A program made the translations under genes and the position numbers. 64,000 nucleotides of DNA from Schistosoma mansoni (taxonomy: Eukaryota; Platyhelminthes; Trematoda; Strigeidida; Schistosomatidae): positions 26,484,308 to 26,548,307 of the forward strand of contig NC_031498.1 in the NCBI RefSeq assembly GCF_000237925.1, written 5' to 3'. Numbering within the stretch: position 1 is the first letter of the stretch; each line of letters begins with the position of its first letter. The notes below the pieces were generated by a model. The model ran no database searches and was not told the DNA's origin. It saw only the letters and a program-made list of their open reading frames with translations. This document shows positions 49,301 through 58,232 of the stretch, piece after piece.

Positions 49301-52285
49301 CCAGATGTTGCTTGAGAAGATATACGAACATCTGTGGAAACAGCAGCAACATCTATTAATAATTTAAGCCGAAAGGTTACAAAAAACCGATGGATTTCTT
49401 CCAAGTCTATTGCACTGATGGATTCTCGTAAACTCATCCGATCAAGCACTGAACACTATGAAGAGCGAAAACAAATCAGATCTAGGCTAACCAAAAGTCT
49501 ACGGAAAGACCATCGGCAGTGGTGCGCAACGAAATCAAAAGAGATGGAAAAGGCAGTGGCTGAAGGCAACACCAGACGACTCTTCAGACAAATGAAAGAA
49601 CCGGAATTAAGAATTCAAGTGTAAGTGAGATGATCACGGAAAAAGACGAATCTCTTGTCTGATCTCAGGCCAAATGTTTAGAACGATGAGTGGAACATTT
49701 TAGGGAGCCATTCAGCTGGCCTTCAGCTACTCTACAGTTACCCACCATTCCCAAACAGTCTGAATGGAACATTAAAGTAGGTCCACCGACGCTTATTGAA
49801 GATCAAAAGGCTATAGTTAATCTGAAACGAGGCAAAGCAGCTGGTCCAGATGGATTGGCTTCAAAGGTCTTTAAGAATGGTGGTTCAGTTTTAGCCATTA
49901 GGTTGACTAATATTTTAGCTAAAATCTGGGAGTTGGACGTAATCCCATCTGACTGGTCATAATCACTGATTGTCCTGATATAACAGGAGGGGTCAAAATT
50001 ATCCTGTGATAACCATAGAGGGATTAGTTTGACTAACATAGCATCTAAAACATTAGCCTCAATAATTATCGGGCACTTAACTAAGACTCGTGAACTGCAA
50101 ACACGAGAAATTCAGGCTGGCTTCAGATCAGGTCGTGGCTGTATCGACTACATATTCAGTCAGGTTTTAGAACACAGGCGTGCTTGTCGGAGTCAGACAA
50201 TGATAGTTTTTCTTGACTTAAAAGCGGCATTTGAATCTGTAGACCGAGAGGTTCTGTGGCAGTGTCTGTCATTGAAGGTGTACCTTAGAAGTACACAAAC
50301 CTTGCGAAGGCTCTTTACTCGAATACTACCAGTCGAGTGAGAGCTTATGGTGAACTGTCATCTGATTTTTCAACCTCAAGTGGTGTCCGTCAAGGCTGTC
50401 CACTATCTCCATTTTTGTTTAACTTCATCACAGATCTACTGCTGGGAATAACGCTCTCGTCTACTGAACTTTCAGGAATTGATCTCCTACCAGGAGGTCC
50501 ACTTATGAACTTAGAATACGCAGATGATATAGTCCTGTTTGGTGAAGACGCTGATAAAATGCAGTATTTTGGTAGCACTGAGTAACAATGAAAGGATGTT
50601 TGGAATTGGTTTCTCCTTCTCTAAACATATATTGTTGCTTCAGGACTAGCCTGCGTCAACACCTGAACTAAGGATAGGGAGTAAAGTAGTCGGACGTATC
50701 GAAGTCTGATCAGACCTAATGGGTTGGTGTTTGATGGAATCTCAACAAGGATTCAAAAAGCGCGTTTGGCTTTTGCCAACTTACGTTACCTATAGCGAGG
50801 GCGAAATATCCGTCTATCAATTAAGGGACGAGTATACTGTACAGCAGTTCGCTCTGTTCTACTTTAAGGCTGCGAAACGTGGTCATCAAGAGTAGAAGAT
50901 ACTCGCAAGTTACTGGTATTTGACCACAGATGCCTTAGAAATATTGAAAACTGCTGAGATCACTGGGTAAGTAATAGTGAGGTTAGACACAAGGTATTAG
51001 GGAATGATGGTAAACCAGTTGATGATGTTGTGAATCTTCATCAACTGAGATGGTTGGGCCACGTGTCGCGTATGCCTGAATACCGATGACCACAGCCCCC
51101 AAAATGCCCTGGTACGGCTGAGAGCGAGAGTCCGCTCTCCCTCTCGAAATGCTCTCTCATGGCCACGCGTATACAGCCCCTACCATGGAAGTCCTACTCA
51201 CTGCCTTCTCGTGACACAGGTGTTGTTTACGAAATTGAGAGGACGAAAAGCGAATTTCCGGCGCTGGTGGACACGGAAATCCACCTAGGGGAGTTGGAAA
51301 ACCCTAACTCCAAACCAATGGTGCACATGGGCTTCAGGATCCTGATGGAACGAATGGCGTATGAATCAATCGTTGATCACCGGCTACCATGGGACTGCAT
51401 CTCCTCACGACGCTCCACTGCCTTGTGGATCAGACCTTTAGGTCAAAGGCTCTGGCTGTGGCCCCTTATGAAAACCATCTGCTTCAGTTTGGGCACCTGG
51501 GCAGTATCACAGCACTCACACAAATCAAATAAGATTTGTGTGACGCATATGTATCTGGTGCTTCCTTGTACCAATATTTATGTGTACAAATAAATAAATA
51601 AATAAAACAGCGCACAATGTTGACTAGTATTGGAGATGGTTGGAACAGGGTTAAGAGCGGCCACACCAAGTCATAGCACCAGTGCTTAAAGTCACTAACC
51701 TCTACTAGTCTGAGCCATGTTGATAGATGCAGACTGCTTGGTTGGGGTCCGCGTGACTATCATAACCAATTGTTGGAAACTCTATGTAACATGGCTCAGA
51801 ATCGATCACAATGGCGTAGGTGTATACACTTTCTCCCGTAAACTGAGATTAAAATTGTACTATATCCCTAAATAAAATCTTTATTTTATATATTACCACC
51901 ATTAAACTAACTACTTTTATGAATTCGGTGTTAATTTTGTTGTGCTAATGAGGTATAGCAACTTGGACCGACGCATATATGTGCCTGGTCCTACGTTGTA
52001 GCTGACTGACTGACTATTAGTACATCAGTGTGGTATACTAGTAGCATTTGAGCTTATCAACAAACACTTCTTAGACAGAATATCCTCACTCCAACCACTC
52101 GATTTTTAAAACTCTTTAAGACGTTATATAGTAATATACTAATTCCGAAACTTACCATCATAACAGGTTTCTTCACCACAGTAGATTCCATCAATTTGAG
52201 CATAAGATGACTGAGGTGTACGTAATAGGATAAGAATGAGTAAAAACTTTGTGGAACGTTCGAAATCTGTCAAATAAAACGCCAT
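34234..52285 (-). CDS. DNAJC25: DnaJ homolog subfamily C member 25, complete 6-exon gene
   Basis: An ER-membrane J protein that should stimulate an HSP70-type ATPase. Exons on the minus strand: 52285-52156, 43996-43848, 43041-42880, 40072-39864, 36656-36395, 34359-34234. They join in phase to 345 aa (human 360). Features: N-terminal hydrophobic signal/anchor (FLLILILLRTP, 14-24); YCGEETCYDVLQV opening the J domain; HPD at 68-70 in KHHPDR; AYEILSDPEQR; the YYHYYQYYRRR family signature (about 115-125); a membrane segment at about 133-147; a second at about 224-248 (LFFPWTCYIWLRW); and a basic C-terminus KRYRRYTKRAGP. Intron sizes are 8,159, 806, 2,807, 3,207 and 2,035 nt, all GT-AG. The introns hold LINEs, SINEs, an LTR and R510 copies. 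All core residues are intact. Confidence 0.94.
34430..34893 (+). repeat. R510 repeat, diverged copy
   Basis: In intron 5 of DNAJC25, antisense to the gene. It belongs with the copy at 53375 to an older subfamily (GGTGTATGAACC, TTTACACTATTGAA). It is clearly less like the consensus than the other copies. Confidence 0.75.
34894..35820. other. DNAJC25 intron 5, no further feature
   Basis: Nothing recognised on either strand. Confidence 0.5.
35825..36235 (+). mobile_element. LINE-B 3' end, strongly diverged
   Basis: CACACCAAGATGTGACATCA, ATCCACTTTCTGCC and a 3' tail like the other LINE-B ends. Lies antisense in DNAJC25 intron 5. An old copy. Confidence 0.6.
36395..36656 (-). CDS. DNAJC25: DNAJC25 exon 5
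   Basis: Second membrane segment, then REYDEEARIFITRRRLKIS and KLWISENYQ, matching the human family pattern. Confidence 0.93.
36657..37454. other. DNAJC25 intron 4, first part
   Basis: No repeat or exon recognised. Confidence 0.45.
37455..37578 (-). repeat. R510 fragment (5' part)
   Basis: Only the first about 120 bp of the unit in reverse (TTTCGTAAACAACACC to CGGCCGTACGACGG). Its 3' side is missing, unusual for a retroposed copy. Confidence 0.75.
37579..38939. other. DNAJC25 intron 4, middle part
   Basis: No repeat or exon recognised. Confidence 0.45.
38940..39448 (+). repeat. R510 repeat, full length
   Basis: From CCCCCGAATGCTCTGG to the TTTAAATAAATAAA tail; 3' hairpin present. In intron 4, antisense to DNAJC25, about 415 bp from exon 4. 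Confidence 0.88.
39864..40072 (-). CDS. DNAJC25: DNAJC25 exon 4
   Basis: WTSYNHALSYLLKDPKHRAK and a charged helical part with LTRDELKEREEQLLRN. Ends two bases into Arg217. Confidence 0.92.
40455..40800. repeat. Sm-alpha-like SINE inverted dimer, decayed
   Basis: Same layout as 5205-5575: left arm on the minus strand (40465-40540), middle with GGATCGATTGAAGTTAGACA, and right arm on the plus strand (40710-40800). Both hammerhead cores are damaged. In DNAJC25 intron 3. Confidence 0.7.
40801..42000. other. DNAJC25 intron 3, no further feature
   Basis: Two overlapping minus-strand frames (40783-41077) have no domain. The rest is unassigned. Confidence 0.4.
42001..42393 (-). mobile_element. LTR A copy in DNAJC25 intron 3
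   Basis: Full-length-looking fossil LTR in reverse. Its own start is at 42393 (TGTAGTGTCG), TATA-like part near 42195 and 3' end near TACGAGGAT, followed by TGGCGAC, which could be a primer-binding site of a lost internal region. Confidence 0.55.
42880..43041 (-). CDS. DNAJC25: DNAJC25 exon 3
   Basis: 54 codons: ILSDPEQRSEYDYML, the tyrosine-rich signature and the first membrane segment; donor GTAAGT. Confidence 0.93.
43042..43847. other. DNAJC25 intron 2
   Basis: No repeat of note. GAAATCGGTCTCAATG at about 43349 resembles a stretch at 10238, not interpreted. Confidence 0.4.
43848..43996 (-). CDS. DNAJC25: DNAJC25 exon 2 (J domain, HPD)
   Basis: Starts after ATGTCAG with TTTTACAG (V-L-Q). 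A second AG eight bases further in would break the phase with exon 1. Contains KAYHEMARKHHPDR. Confidence 0.92.
44205..44285 (-). other. tRNA-like sequence, probable pseudogene
   Basis: The minus strand has GGTAGCTCAATATTTAAG (A-box-like) and, 35 bp on, TTGTTCGAATCCCGCACC (B-box-like). The T stem pairs poorly and no good acceptor stem forms, so it is more likely tRNA-derived debris than a working tRNA gene. Confidence 0.3.
45287..45730 (-). repeat. Sm-alpha-like SINE unit between 23 bp direct repeats
   Basis: TCAGAAGGGGTTTTATGAAG at 45287 recurs at about 45698 as TCAGAAGGGGTTTTGTGAAG. The roughly 411 bp between contains, on the minus strand, a middle part, a tRNA-like A box (GGCTCAGTGGTCTAT), the B box, and the hammerhead region. 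The cleavage-site side of the hammerhead is altered (TTAAAG in place of GTC). The long direct repeats suggest a tandem-unit origin rather than an ordinary target duplication. Confidence 0.75.
46504..46667. repeat. Foldback repeat with ~65 bp arms
   Basis: The arms (AATAATAAATATATTTTTGT and its reverse complement near 46650) are nearly perfect complements around a roughly 40 bp centre. The centre contains the hammerhead-like motif described at 46556-46615. Confidence 0.8.
46556..46615 (+). ncRNA. Penelope-type hammerhead-like motif
   Basis: CTGACGT pairs with ACGTCAG as stem III. Between them lie a small hairpin (stem I), CTGAAGA, a weak stem II (GTGGC with GTTAC) and GAAAC. This is the type III order reported for hammerheads in Penelope-like elements. 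There is an extra A after CTGAAGA and an imperfect stem I junction, so activity is uncertain. Confidence 0.45.
46806..46975 (+). repeat. Sm-alpha-like SINE, best-preserved 3' half
   Basis: From the CTGGGTTCGAATCTCGCGAG B-box region through the hammerhead to CTTCAATTGACTCATG. 5'-truncated at the CAGAAGGGG junction motif. Confidence 0.8.
46872..46927 (+). ncRNA. Hammerhead ribozyme, intact-looking
   Basis: GGATGCGTACTG, CTGAGGA, GTCC-CATAATA-GGAC, GAAAC, GGCC, GTC, CAGTGCTTCC. Stem I (ACTG/CAGT and GGA/TCC) and stem II pair fully, all core bases are present, and the cleavage triplet GTC is kept. This is the best ribozyme candidate in the window. Confidence 0.75.
46980..47045 (-). repeat. R510 tail fragment
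   Basis: Only the last about 65 bp in reverse (TTTGAACACATAAATATTGG). It directly follows the SINE; a 5'-truncated retroposition. Confidence 0.7.
47170..49133 (-). mobile_element. LINE, RT-encoding, 5'-truncated, (AAT)n tail
   Basis: Minus-strand pieces in order: CIPELETVFYKASPSYKH (near 49120), KELEAAVASGNSWKLF, KSPGPDDLRSALLK, QAGFRSGRGCIDHIFTLRQI, VLFFDVRAAFDSLDR, EYADDTVLLCDN (YADD catalytic box near 48050), and SVYDHRCLRRIAD-like. The 3' end passes into ATTGAATAAAGCCAATAATA, a TAA/AAT microsatellite tail. Several stops and frame shifts break it. It sits in DNAJC25 intron 1, in the gene's orientation. Confidence 0.8.
49136..52020 (+). mobile_element. LINE-B, RT-encoding, split by an R510 insertion
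   Basis: Starts abruptly at DHNLIRARICLRL. Then come GKAAGPDGLASKVFK, NHRGISLTNIASK, QAGFRSGRGCIDYIF, VFLDLKAAFESVD, GVRQGCPLSPFLFN, EYADDIVLFGED (YADD near 50520), VFDHRCLRNI, and LRWLGHVSRMPEYR. Interrupted at 51097-51606 by R510, it resumes with LSHVDRCRLLGWGPRD and NMAQNRSQWRRCIH, and ends near GCTGACTGACTGAC. Broken by several stops and shifts. The endonuclease domain is absent. Confidence 0.85.
51097..51606 (+). repeat. R510 repeat inserted in LINE-B (reference copy)
   Basis: This copy defines the family. The start is CCCCAAAATGCCCTGGTACG and the end TAAATAAATAAATAAA. ACAGC occurs on both sides (51092-51096 and 51607-51611), and removing the insert restores the LINE frame as seen at 56536-56955. 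Internal features: GGTGGAC...GTCCACC hairpin near 51263-51285, and a 3' hairpin with 11 bp arms (TCACACAAATC/GATTTGTGTGA, 51517-51544). A-rich tail and short duplication indicate LINE-driven retroposition. No protein product is supported, though both strands stay open for 60-140 codons in several copies. Family name unknown to me. Confidence 0.85.
52156..52285 (-). CDS. DNAJC25: DNAJC25 exon 1 (signal and J-domain start)
   Basis: 43 codons plus one base, from MAFYLTDF to CYD; donor GTAAGTTT. An AATAG two bases before the ATG is a possible splice or trans-splice acceptor. Confidence 0.9.
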
Positions 52286-52852
52286 ACCTATTTTTTAAAT
52301 AAATAAACGTTTTAAGACCCAATATAGCTCTTTATTCTTAAGACAATAAGATTTACAGGTTTTTCACTCTAAAAATATAGTTCAATGGCATATATAAGCA
52401 CAAAATTGGATGGATGAATGGAAGGTTTTACAGTCATGAGAATCTTTTGGATTTCTGTATGAAATACTGTAGGAGTAGTTACGTCACTAACAGAAATATG
52501 GGAAGTGAATACTGTCTTAGCCACCTGTTGTAATTGCTTAAACCAGCAAAGAGACTAGGTAGGTTTGCTCTTTTTCGCCAGTTCGTGTTAACGTTCTCCT
52601 CAATGATATCTACTTAACTTCTAAAGTGAGCAGTGATAACATATAAGTTACTTGAAAAACGGCTTTGATTGACTATCATATTATTGTATATAAAAATATA
52701 GGCTAATACGTGAGTATAATATATTCCTTTTATTATGCAACTGCAACGTACTTGTACAGAACATCAATGTTGATTCAATCCACTTAGCGAGTACAGATTA
52801 ATGTACACGGCTATGAGCTACAACTTTTGGTGATAAGGCTAATCACGCTGCC
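52286..52852. other. Upstream region of DNAJC25
   Basis: AT-rich; no promoter element that I can defend. Confidence 0.35.
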
Positions 52853-53368
52853 ACCAAATACCCAGATACGGTCGAAGGTGGGAAGAGTCCGTTCTCCCTC
52901 TCAAAATCCTCTCACATAACCACACGTATATAGCCACTACCAGTCCTACTCACTGCCTTCTCGTGACACAGGTGTTGTTCACAAAAGTGAGAGGATGAAA
53001 AGCGAATGTCCGGCGCTTTAACCGAGTTGGTGGACAAGGCGAGTCCACCTAGGGGAGTTGGAAAACCCTAACTCCAAACCAATGGTGCACATGGGCTCCA
53101 GTATCCTGAGGGAACAAATGGCGTACGAATCAATCGTTGATCACCGGCTACCATGGGACTGCATCTCCTCACGATGCTCCACTGCCTTGTGGATCAGACC
53201 TTTAGGTCAAAGGCTCTGGCTGTGGCCCCCTAAGAAAACCACCTGCTTCAGTTTGGGCACCTGAGCAGTATCACAGCACTCACACAAATCGAATGAGATT
53301 TGTGAGGCACATATGTATCTGGTGCTTCCTTGTACCAATATTTATGTGTTTAAATAAAATAAAATAAA
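52853..53368 (+). repeat. R510 repeat, full length
   Basis: Young subfamily with GTGGACAAGGCGAGTCCACC; AAATAAAATAAAATAAA tail; 3' hairpin kept. Directly followed by an older copy. Confidence 0.9.
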
Positions 53369-53374
53369 CTACCA

Positions 53375-53795
53375 GGGAAAGCTTACTCACTACCTTGGAC
53401 TGCAGGTTATTTATACTATTAAGAGGACGAAAAGCGGATGTTCAGGGCTTTAATGGGGTTAATGGGTACAGAGAATCTACCTAGGGGAGTTGGAAAACCC
53501 TGATTCCAAACAAATGTTGTACATGAGCCCCACGATTCTGAGGGAAAAATGGTGTATAAACCTAATGTTAGTCACCGGCTTCCATGAGACTGCATCTCCT
53601 AACGTTGCTCCACTGCCTTACGGATCAGACTTCTACGTCAAAAGCTTGAGGAGTGGCTCCCTCAGAAAGCCACCTTATTCGGTTTGGGCGCCAGGACAGT
53701 ATCTCAGCCCACACACAAATCGAATAATTAAGTGTGGAGCATATATGTTTGGCGCCCGATCGTACCAATATTTACCTGCTTGAATAATAAGAAGT
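53375..53795 (+). repeat. R510 repeat, old subfamily, head-to-tail with previous
   Basis: 5'-truncated (begins CTACCAGGGAAAGCTTAC) and diverged. It resembles the copy at 34430. Confidence 0.8.
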
Positions 53796-54389
53796 AGCCA
53801 CACTGCCCGGCAGCTTACATCGAAGTAGGAGTCCAGTGAGTGAAAGTGAAACCACTGCTCCACAAAAATTGTCATTACAAAATTGGTTTATATCTCCACA
53901 GACTTCAAGTGGTGAATTGGAAATAACCTGGATATTCGCATGTTTAAAAAATTTCACGCTGGCCCATATCATACTCATTCTTTAATCCCATTTACTTCTA
54001 GGAACTATATTTTTTTGTATTCAATCTTCCGCTGCAACATCAATTATTGTTCTCACTTTCTCGCTTTTTGTCTTGATTTCTTTTCCCTTTGTGTAGTGTA
54101 AGTTGAGACAACCTAGAGGGATACACATTTGTCCCAGACCCTTTATTCCTTACGATGGTGTGTTTTAGAAATTATACACATTAGTAAAGAGTGACGGATG
54201 ATATTATTCATGATATGAAAAACCTAAGATTTAAAAACGAACTTCGAAGGAACTTTAGCCTTTCCTTTATCACGTTAGACCATTGTTTCTCAATTTTCGT
54301 CACAACACTGTGAAACCATGTGATGCACTTGTTGTGCCTCTCATACTAAATTTTTATTGTAAATGTGAAGACAAAATACGTGGGACTGG
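53796..54389. other. No gene seen
   Basis: No domain in the short frames here. Confidence 0.4.
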
Positions 54390-54640
54390 AAGAGGAAAAT
54401 TTTATGAATGGATGTATACATTGTTTCAAATTTTCATACCCCATTAGCACAGATTTTGTCGCACACCAGACCACAAGGGCTGATAAGACTCCCAAGATAA
54501 GTGAAGCAGTCGACACGCTCAACTACTTCACTCCTTATCATTCGTTCAGGTGCCGATGCAACCCAATCCTGAAGTAGAATTTTTCATTTCGAGGGGGAGA
54601 ATCGCATCCCGAACATGCGATCATTGTTAATAATTTTGGG
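54390..54640 (-). mobile_element. LINE-B internal fragment
   Basis: Minus strand encodes EVVERVDCFTYLGSLISPCG, the segment just past the RT palm in LINE-B (compare 50660-50740). Both ends are lost. Confidence 0.7.
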
Positions 54641-54708
54641 CCGTCCCACCTAAAATTTCTAAGCATTGGCTAAACTAGTCGTGTAGACCTGGATAGACAG
54701 TCTGTGCC

Positions 54709-55228
54709 CCCAAATGCCCTGGTAGGGCCGACAGTGGAGAGAGTCCGCTCTTCCTCTCGAAATGCTCTCATGGCCAGCGAATATATAGCCTCTGCCAGGG
54801 AAGTCCTACTCACTGCCTTCTCGTGACACAGGTGTTGTTTACGAAATTGAGAGGACGAAAAGCGAATGTCCGGCGCTTTAACCGAGTTGGTGGACAAGGC
54901 GAGTCCACCTAGGGGAGTTGGAAAACCCTAACTCCAAACCAATGGTGCACATGGGCTCCAGTATCCTGAGGGAACAAATGGCGTACGAATCAATCGTTGA
55001 TCACCGGCTACCATGGGACTGCATCTCCTCACGATGCTCCACTGCCTTGTGGATCAGACCTTTAGGTCAAAGGCTCTGGGTGTGGCCCCCTAAGAAAACC
55101 ACCTGCTTCAGTTCGGGCACCTGGGCAGTATCACAGCCCTCAAGCAAATAGAATGAGATTTGTATGGCGCATATGTATCTGGTGCTTCCTTGTACCAATA
55201 TTTATGTGTTTAAATAAATAAATAAAAA
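54709..55228 (+). repeat. R510 repeat, left arm of inverted pair
   Basis: Young copy with diagnostic CATGGCCAGCGAATATATAG and GGACAAGGCGAG, shared only with its mirror copy at 55333 (and in part with 52853). Confidence 0.9.
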
Positions 55229-55332
55229 CACAACTAACTCAAACAGTCAGCGTTTTCATGGACCGATGCTGTGTCTTGGTTTGATAACCAATAATTATAA
55301 ATAAAAATGACTAGATGTCATAAATTTATTAT

Positions 55333-55852
55333 TTTATTTTATTTAAACACATAAATATTGGTACAAGGAAGCACCAGATACATATGCGCCTCACAAATCT
55401 CATTTGATTTGTGTGAGGGTTGTGATACTGCTCAGGTGCCCAGACTGAAGCAGGTGGTTTTCTTAGGGGGCCACAGCCAGAGCCTTTGACCTAAAGGTCT
55501 GATCCACAAGGCAGTGGAGCATCGTGAGGAGATGCAGTCCCATGGTAGCCGGTGATCAACGATTGATTCGTACGCCATTTGTTCCCTCAGGATACTGGAG
55601 CCCATGTGCACCATTGGTTTGGAGTTAGGGTTTTCCAACTCCCCTAGGTGGACTCGCCTTGTCCACCAACCCGGTTAAAGCGCCGGACATTCGCTTTTCG
55701 TCCTCTCAATTTCGTAAACAACACCTGTGTCACGAGAAGGCAGTGAGTAGGACTTCCCTGGCAGAGGCTATATATTCGCTGGCCATGAGAGCATTTCGAG
55801 AGGAAGAGCGGACTCTCCCCACTCTCGGCCGTACCAGGGCATTTGGGGGCAG
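55333..55852 (-). repeat. R510 repeat, right arm of inverted pair
   Basis: Reverse copy nearly identical to 54709-55228 over about 510 bp, tail to tail across a roughly 105 bp spacer. Confidence 0.9.
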
Positions 55853-56344
55853 ATGTCATAAAGGACCGAAGAGTATCAATTTCGAAGTTAGCACACTCCG
55901 CAAATGAATGAAAACTTGATTATTAGGCCCAATTTTTTGTCGACAGTATCAGAAAATTAGAAGATACTTCTCTAACTAGTACAAAACTACCCCAAGAGCT
56001 GAGAATGATCCACCCAGTTCTCAAACACTTAAAACTTTGAAACTATCCAAGATTTTATAGAAAACACTTATCGAAGAACCGGAGAAGTCTGACTTTTGAA
56101 GCCCATAAGTTAACAACTTAGCAATAATGTATTTTCTATGTAATAAGTTGAGGCCTACACATTGAATGAGATGATAGTATCAGTAGTGTTAAGAGTAAAG
56201 TAGGAGACTGTAGTTAATGGTCGAAAGGATGGGCGAACACCATAGCCACTAAATTACAAACCGAATCTCTTATTTCCTAATACAGTAGATACTTTAGAAG
56301 TACCTAGATATGGTTTTAACATCACGATTGAATATTTTTTGTCC
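55853..56344. other. No gene seen
   Basis: Unassigned. Confidence 0.45.
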
Positions 56345-56960
56345 CTCAGTCAATCAGCTACAACGTAGGACCAGGCACATATATGCATCGATCCAAGTTG
56401 CCATATCTCGTTAGCACAGCAAGATGAACACCGGATTCATAGAAATAGTTAATTTAGTGGTGGTAGTATATAAAAGATAGGTTGTATATAAGGATATAGT
56501 AAAGGAAGGAAGAACGTTATGAAGCAATTTTAATCTCAAGGTTTAAGGGAAGATAAAGAGTGTATACACCTACGCCATTGTGATCGATTCTGAGCCATGT
56601 CACCTAGAGTCTCCAACCATTGGTTACGATAGTCACGCGGACCCCAACCAGGTAGTCTGCATCTGCCAACATGGCTCAGGCTAGAAGTTAGTGACTTCAA
56701 ACGCTGATGCCATGTTTTGGTTTGACCGCCCCTAACTCTCTTCCAACCATCCCCTACACTAGTCAGCATAGCGCCTCGTGGTAATCGGTGTTCAGGCATA
56801 CGTAACACGTGGCCCAACCATCTCAGTCGATGAAGATTCATCACCTCATCAACTGATTTACCATCATTTCCTAATACCCTGCGTCGAACCTCACTATTAC
56901 TTACCCGGTGATCCCAGCAGATGCGAGTAATATTTCTAAGGCATCTGTCCCTCAATTCTA
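56345..56960 (-). mobile_element. LINE-B 3' end, least damaged
   Basis: A single frame of 139 codons encodes RDRCLRNITRICWDHRVSN, LRWLGHVLRMPEHRLPRGAM, GGQTKTWHQRL, LPGWGPRDYRNQWLETLGD and AQNRSQWRRCIHSLSS, followed by the 3' UTR ending at GTCAATCAGCTACAACG in reverse. It is 5'-truncated. The best reference for the LINE-B C-terminus here. Confidence 0.85.
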
Positions 56961-57597
56961 CTGCAAACCTATATCAGTATTACCTATCGACTTATTTGCA
57001 TGAAGCATGGACAAATACATTTGATCATCCCATTGATTTCTAAAAAAACAAATGACATTTTAAAAAATTCAGCTAAATAAAATATATGTAACTAAGTAGC
57101 AAGTCCTCTGTCATATCTACCAAAATAATTATGGAGTGAATCCTTTGAAGGTATGTTCATTAGTCCACTTATTTAAAATAGTTGCTAAGGGAACAAAATT
57201 AGTTTATGTGAATGAGTACATTTCATTTTTGGAGTTTACTTTAAAGTTTCATATAACCAAATTTTACGTGGTACGTTGAAACCAGTTCCTATTTGGCGAA
57301 AAGAAACGGTGCACATAATATCATCACGTTAGTGAATGGTTGGGACGTGAAAAGAACTGAGTTGCATGGCGTTGCAGCATAGAAATACTATTCTTAGTGC
57401 CAAACTGAACAGAGACTTATAAAAGATGAGTAAACATGTGGTACAGTGATAAAAAAGATCCTAAGTTTAGTCAGCCTGGTTGCAAACAGTCTGGTTAACG
57501 CGACTAGGCAGACTGTTACTAATACGTCATAAATCGCAAATATCCTTAGCAATGAACATAGATGAATTTTAAAGTATGATCATTTTACAGGATGGAC
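56961..57597. other. No gene seen
   Basis: Unassigned AT-rich sequence. Confidence 0.45.
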
Positions 57598-58232
57598 GGC
57601 GAAACTATAATTTATGGACGAGCCAGTCAGAAGCGTTTGAAGGATTTCAAGGCCACGGCGCCAATTTCAGTACCTGATGCTCATGCTCGGTCGGTTCACA
57701 GAGGATTTTAGAGAAGACGTGACAATTAAGCGGCTACAATAAATGGGACTACTAAGAAGTTCCTTTGTTTGTAATTGAGGTAATCAGATGACCTGTAGAC
57801 CTTATGCAGACTACTGTGATGTTTTCCTTCAATGTAATATATGTTGGAGGAAGACGTCTGCTAGAATAGGAACTTCCCTCGCTTGATCCAGTTTGAAACT
57901 AAGGCAAATTATAATAAATGATAAGCTTACACAACCGGAATACACACAAAGAATATTGAAGCTATGTGGTCGAGGCTGAGAGAGCTTTTGAGACCTTGCC
58001 AAGGCCTCAGAGGCCAAATATTATGGAGCCACATGGATGAGTTCCTCTACCGTATGCGTTGCGATTTTAGGACCTATGAACCTCTTCCTAACCTTGACAA
58101 GTTTTTGGACCATGTAAAAGAAGTGTGCACACTTTAATATTCTTACTCTATACTGTTTCCCGATTGACTAATATTTATCAAGGTTACTTAGGACTCGTTC
58201 AAAGGTCGTTTATAATTATTAGTCAAGCCTGC
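57598..58232 (+). mobile_element. Merlin-superfamily DNA transposon relic
   Basis: The left end is GGCGAAACTATAATTTATGG. The right end in reverse is GGCTTGACTAATAATTATAA, an imperfect terminal inverted repeat. Inside, conceptual pieces resemble the start of a Merlin transposase (CNICWRKTSARIGTSLA, a cysteine pair and basic stretch) and its end (SHMDEFLYRMR and DKFLDHVKEVC). The catalytic centre between them is missing. It is about 635 bp, so a deletion derivative. No clear 8-9 bp target duplication was found. Merlin is known from Schistosoma. Confidence 0.6.

Larger units (their letters stand above)
43997..52155 (-). other. DNAJC25 intron 1 (8.2 kb)
   Basis: It carries two SINEs, a foldback repeat, an R510 tail, and two LINEs pointing away from each other, one of them split by another R510. 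44290-45286 and 45731-46500 hold nothing recognised. Confidence 0.8.
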
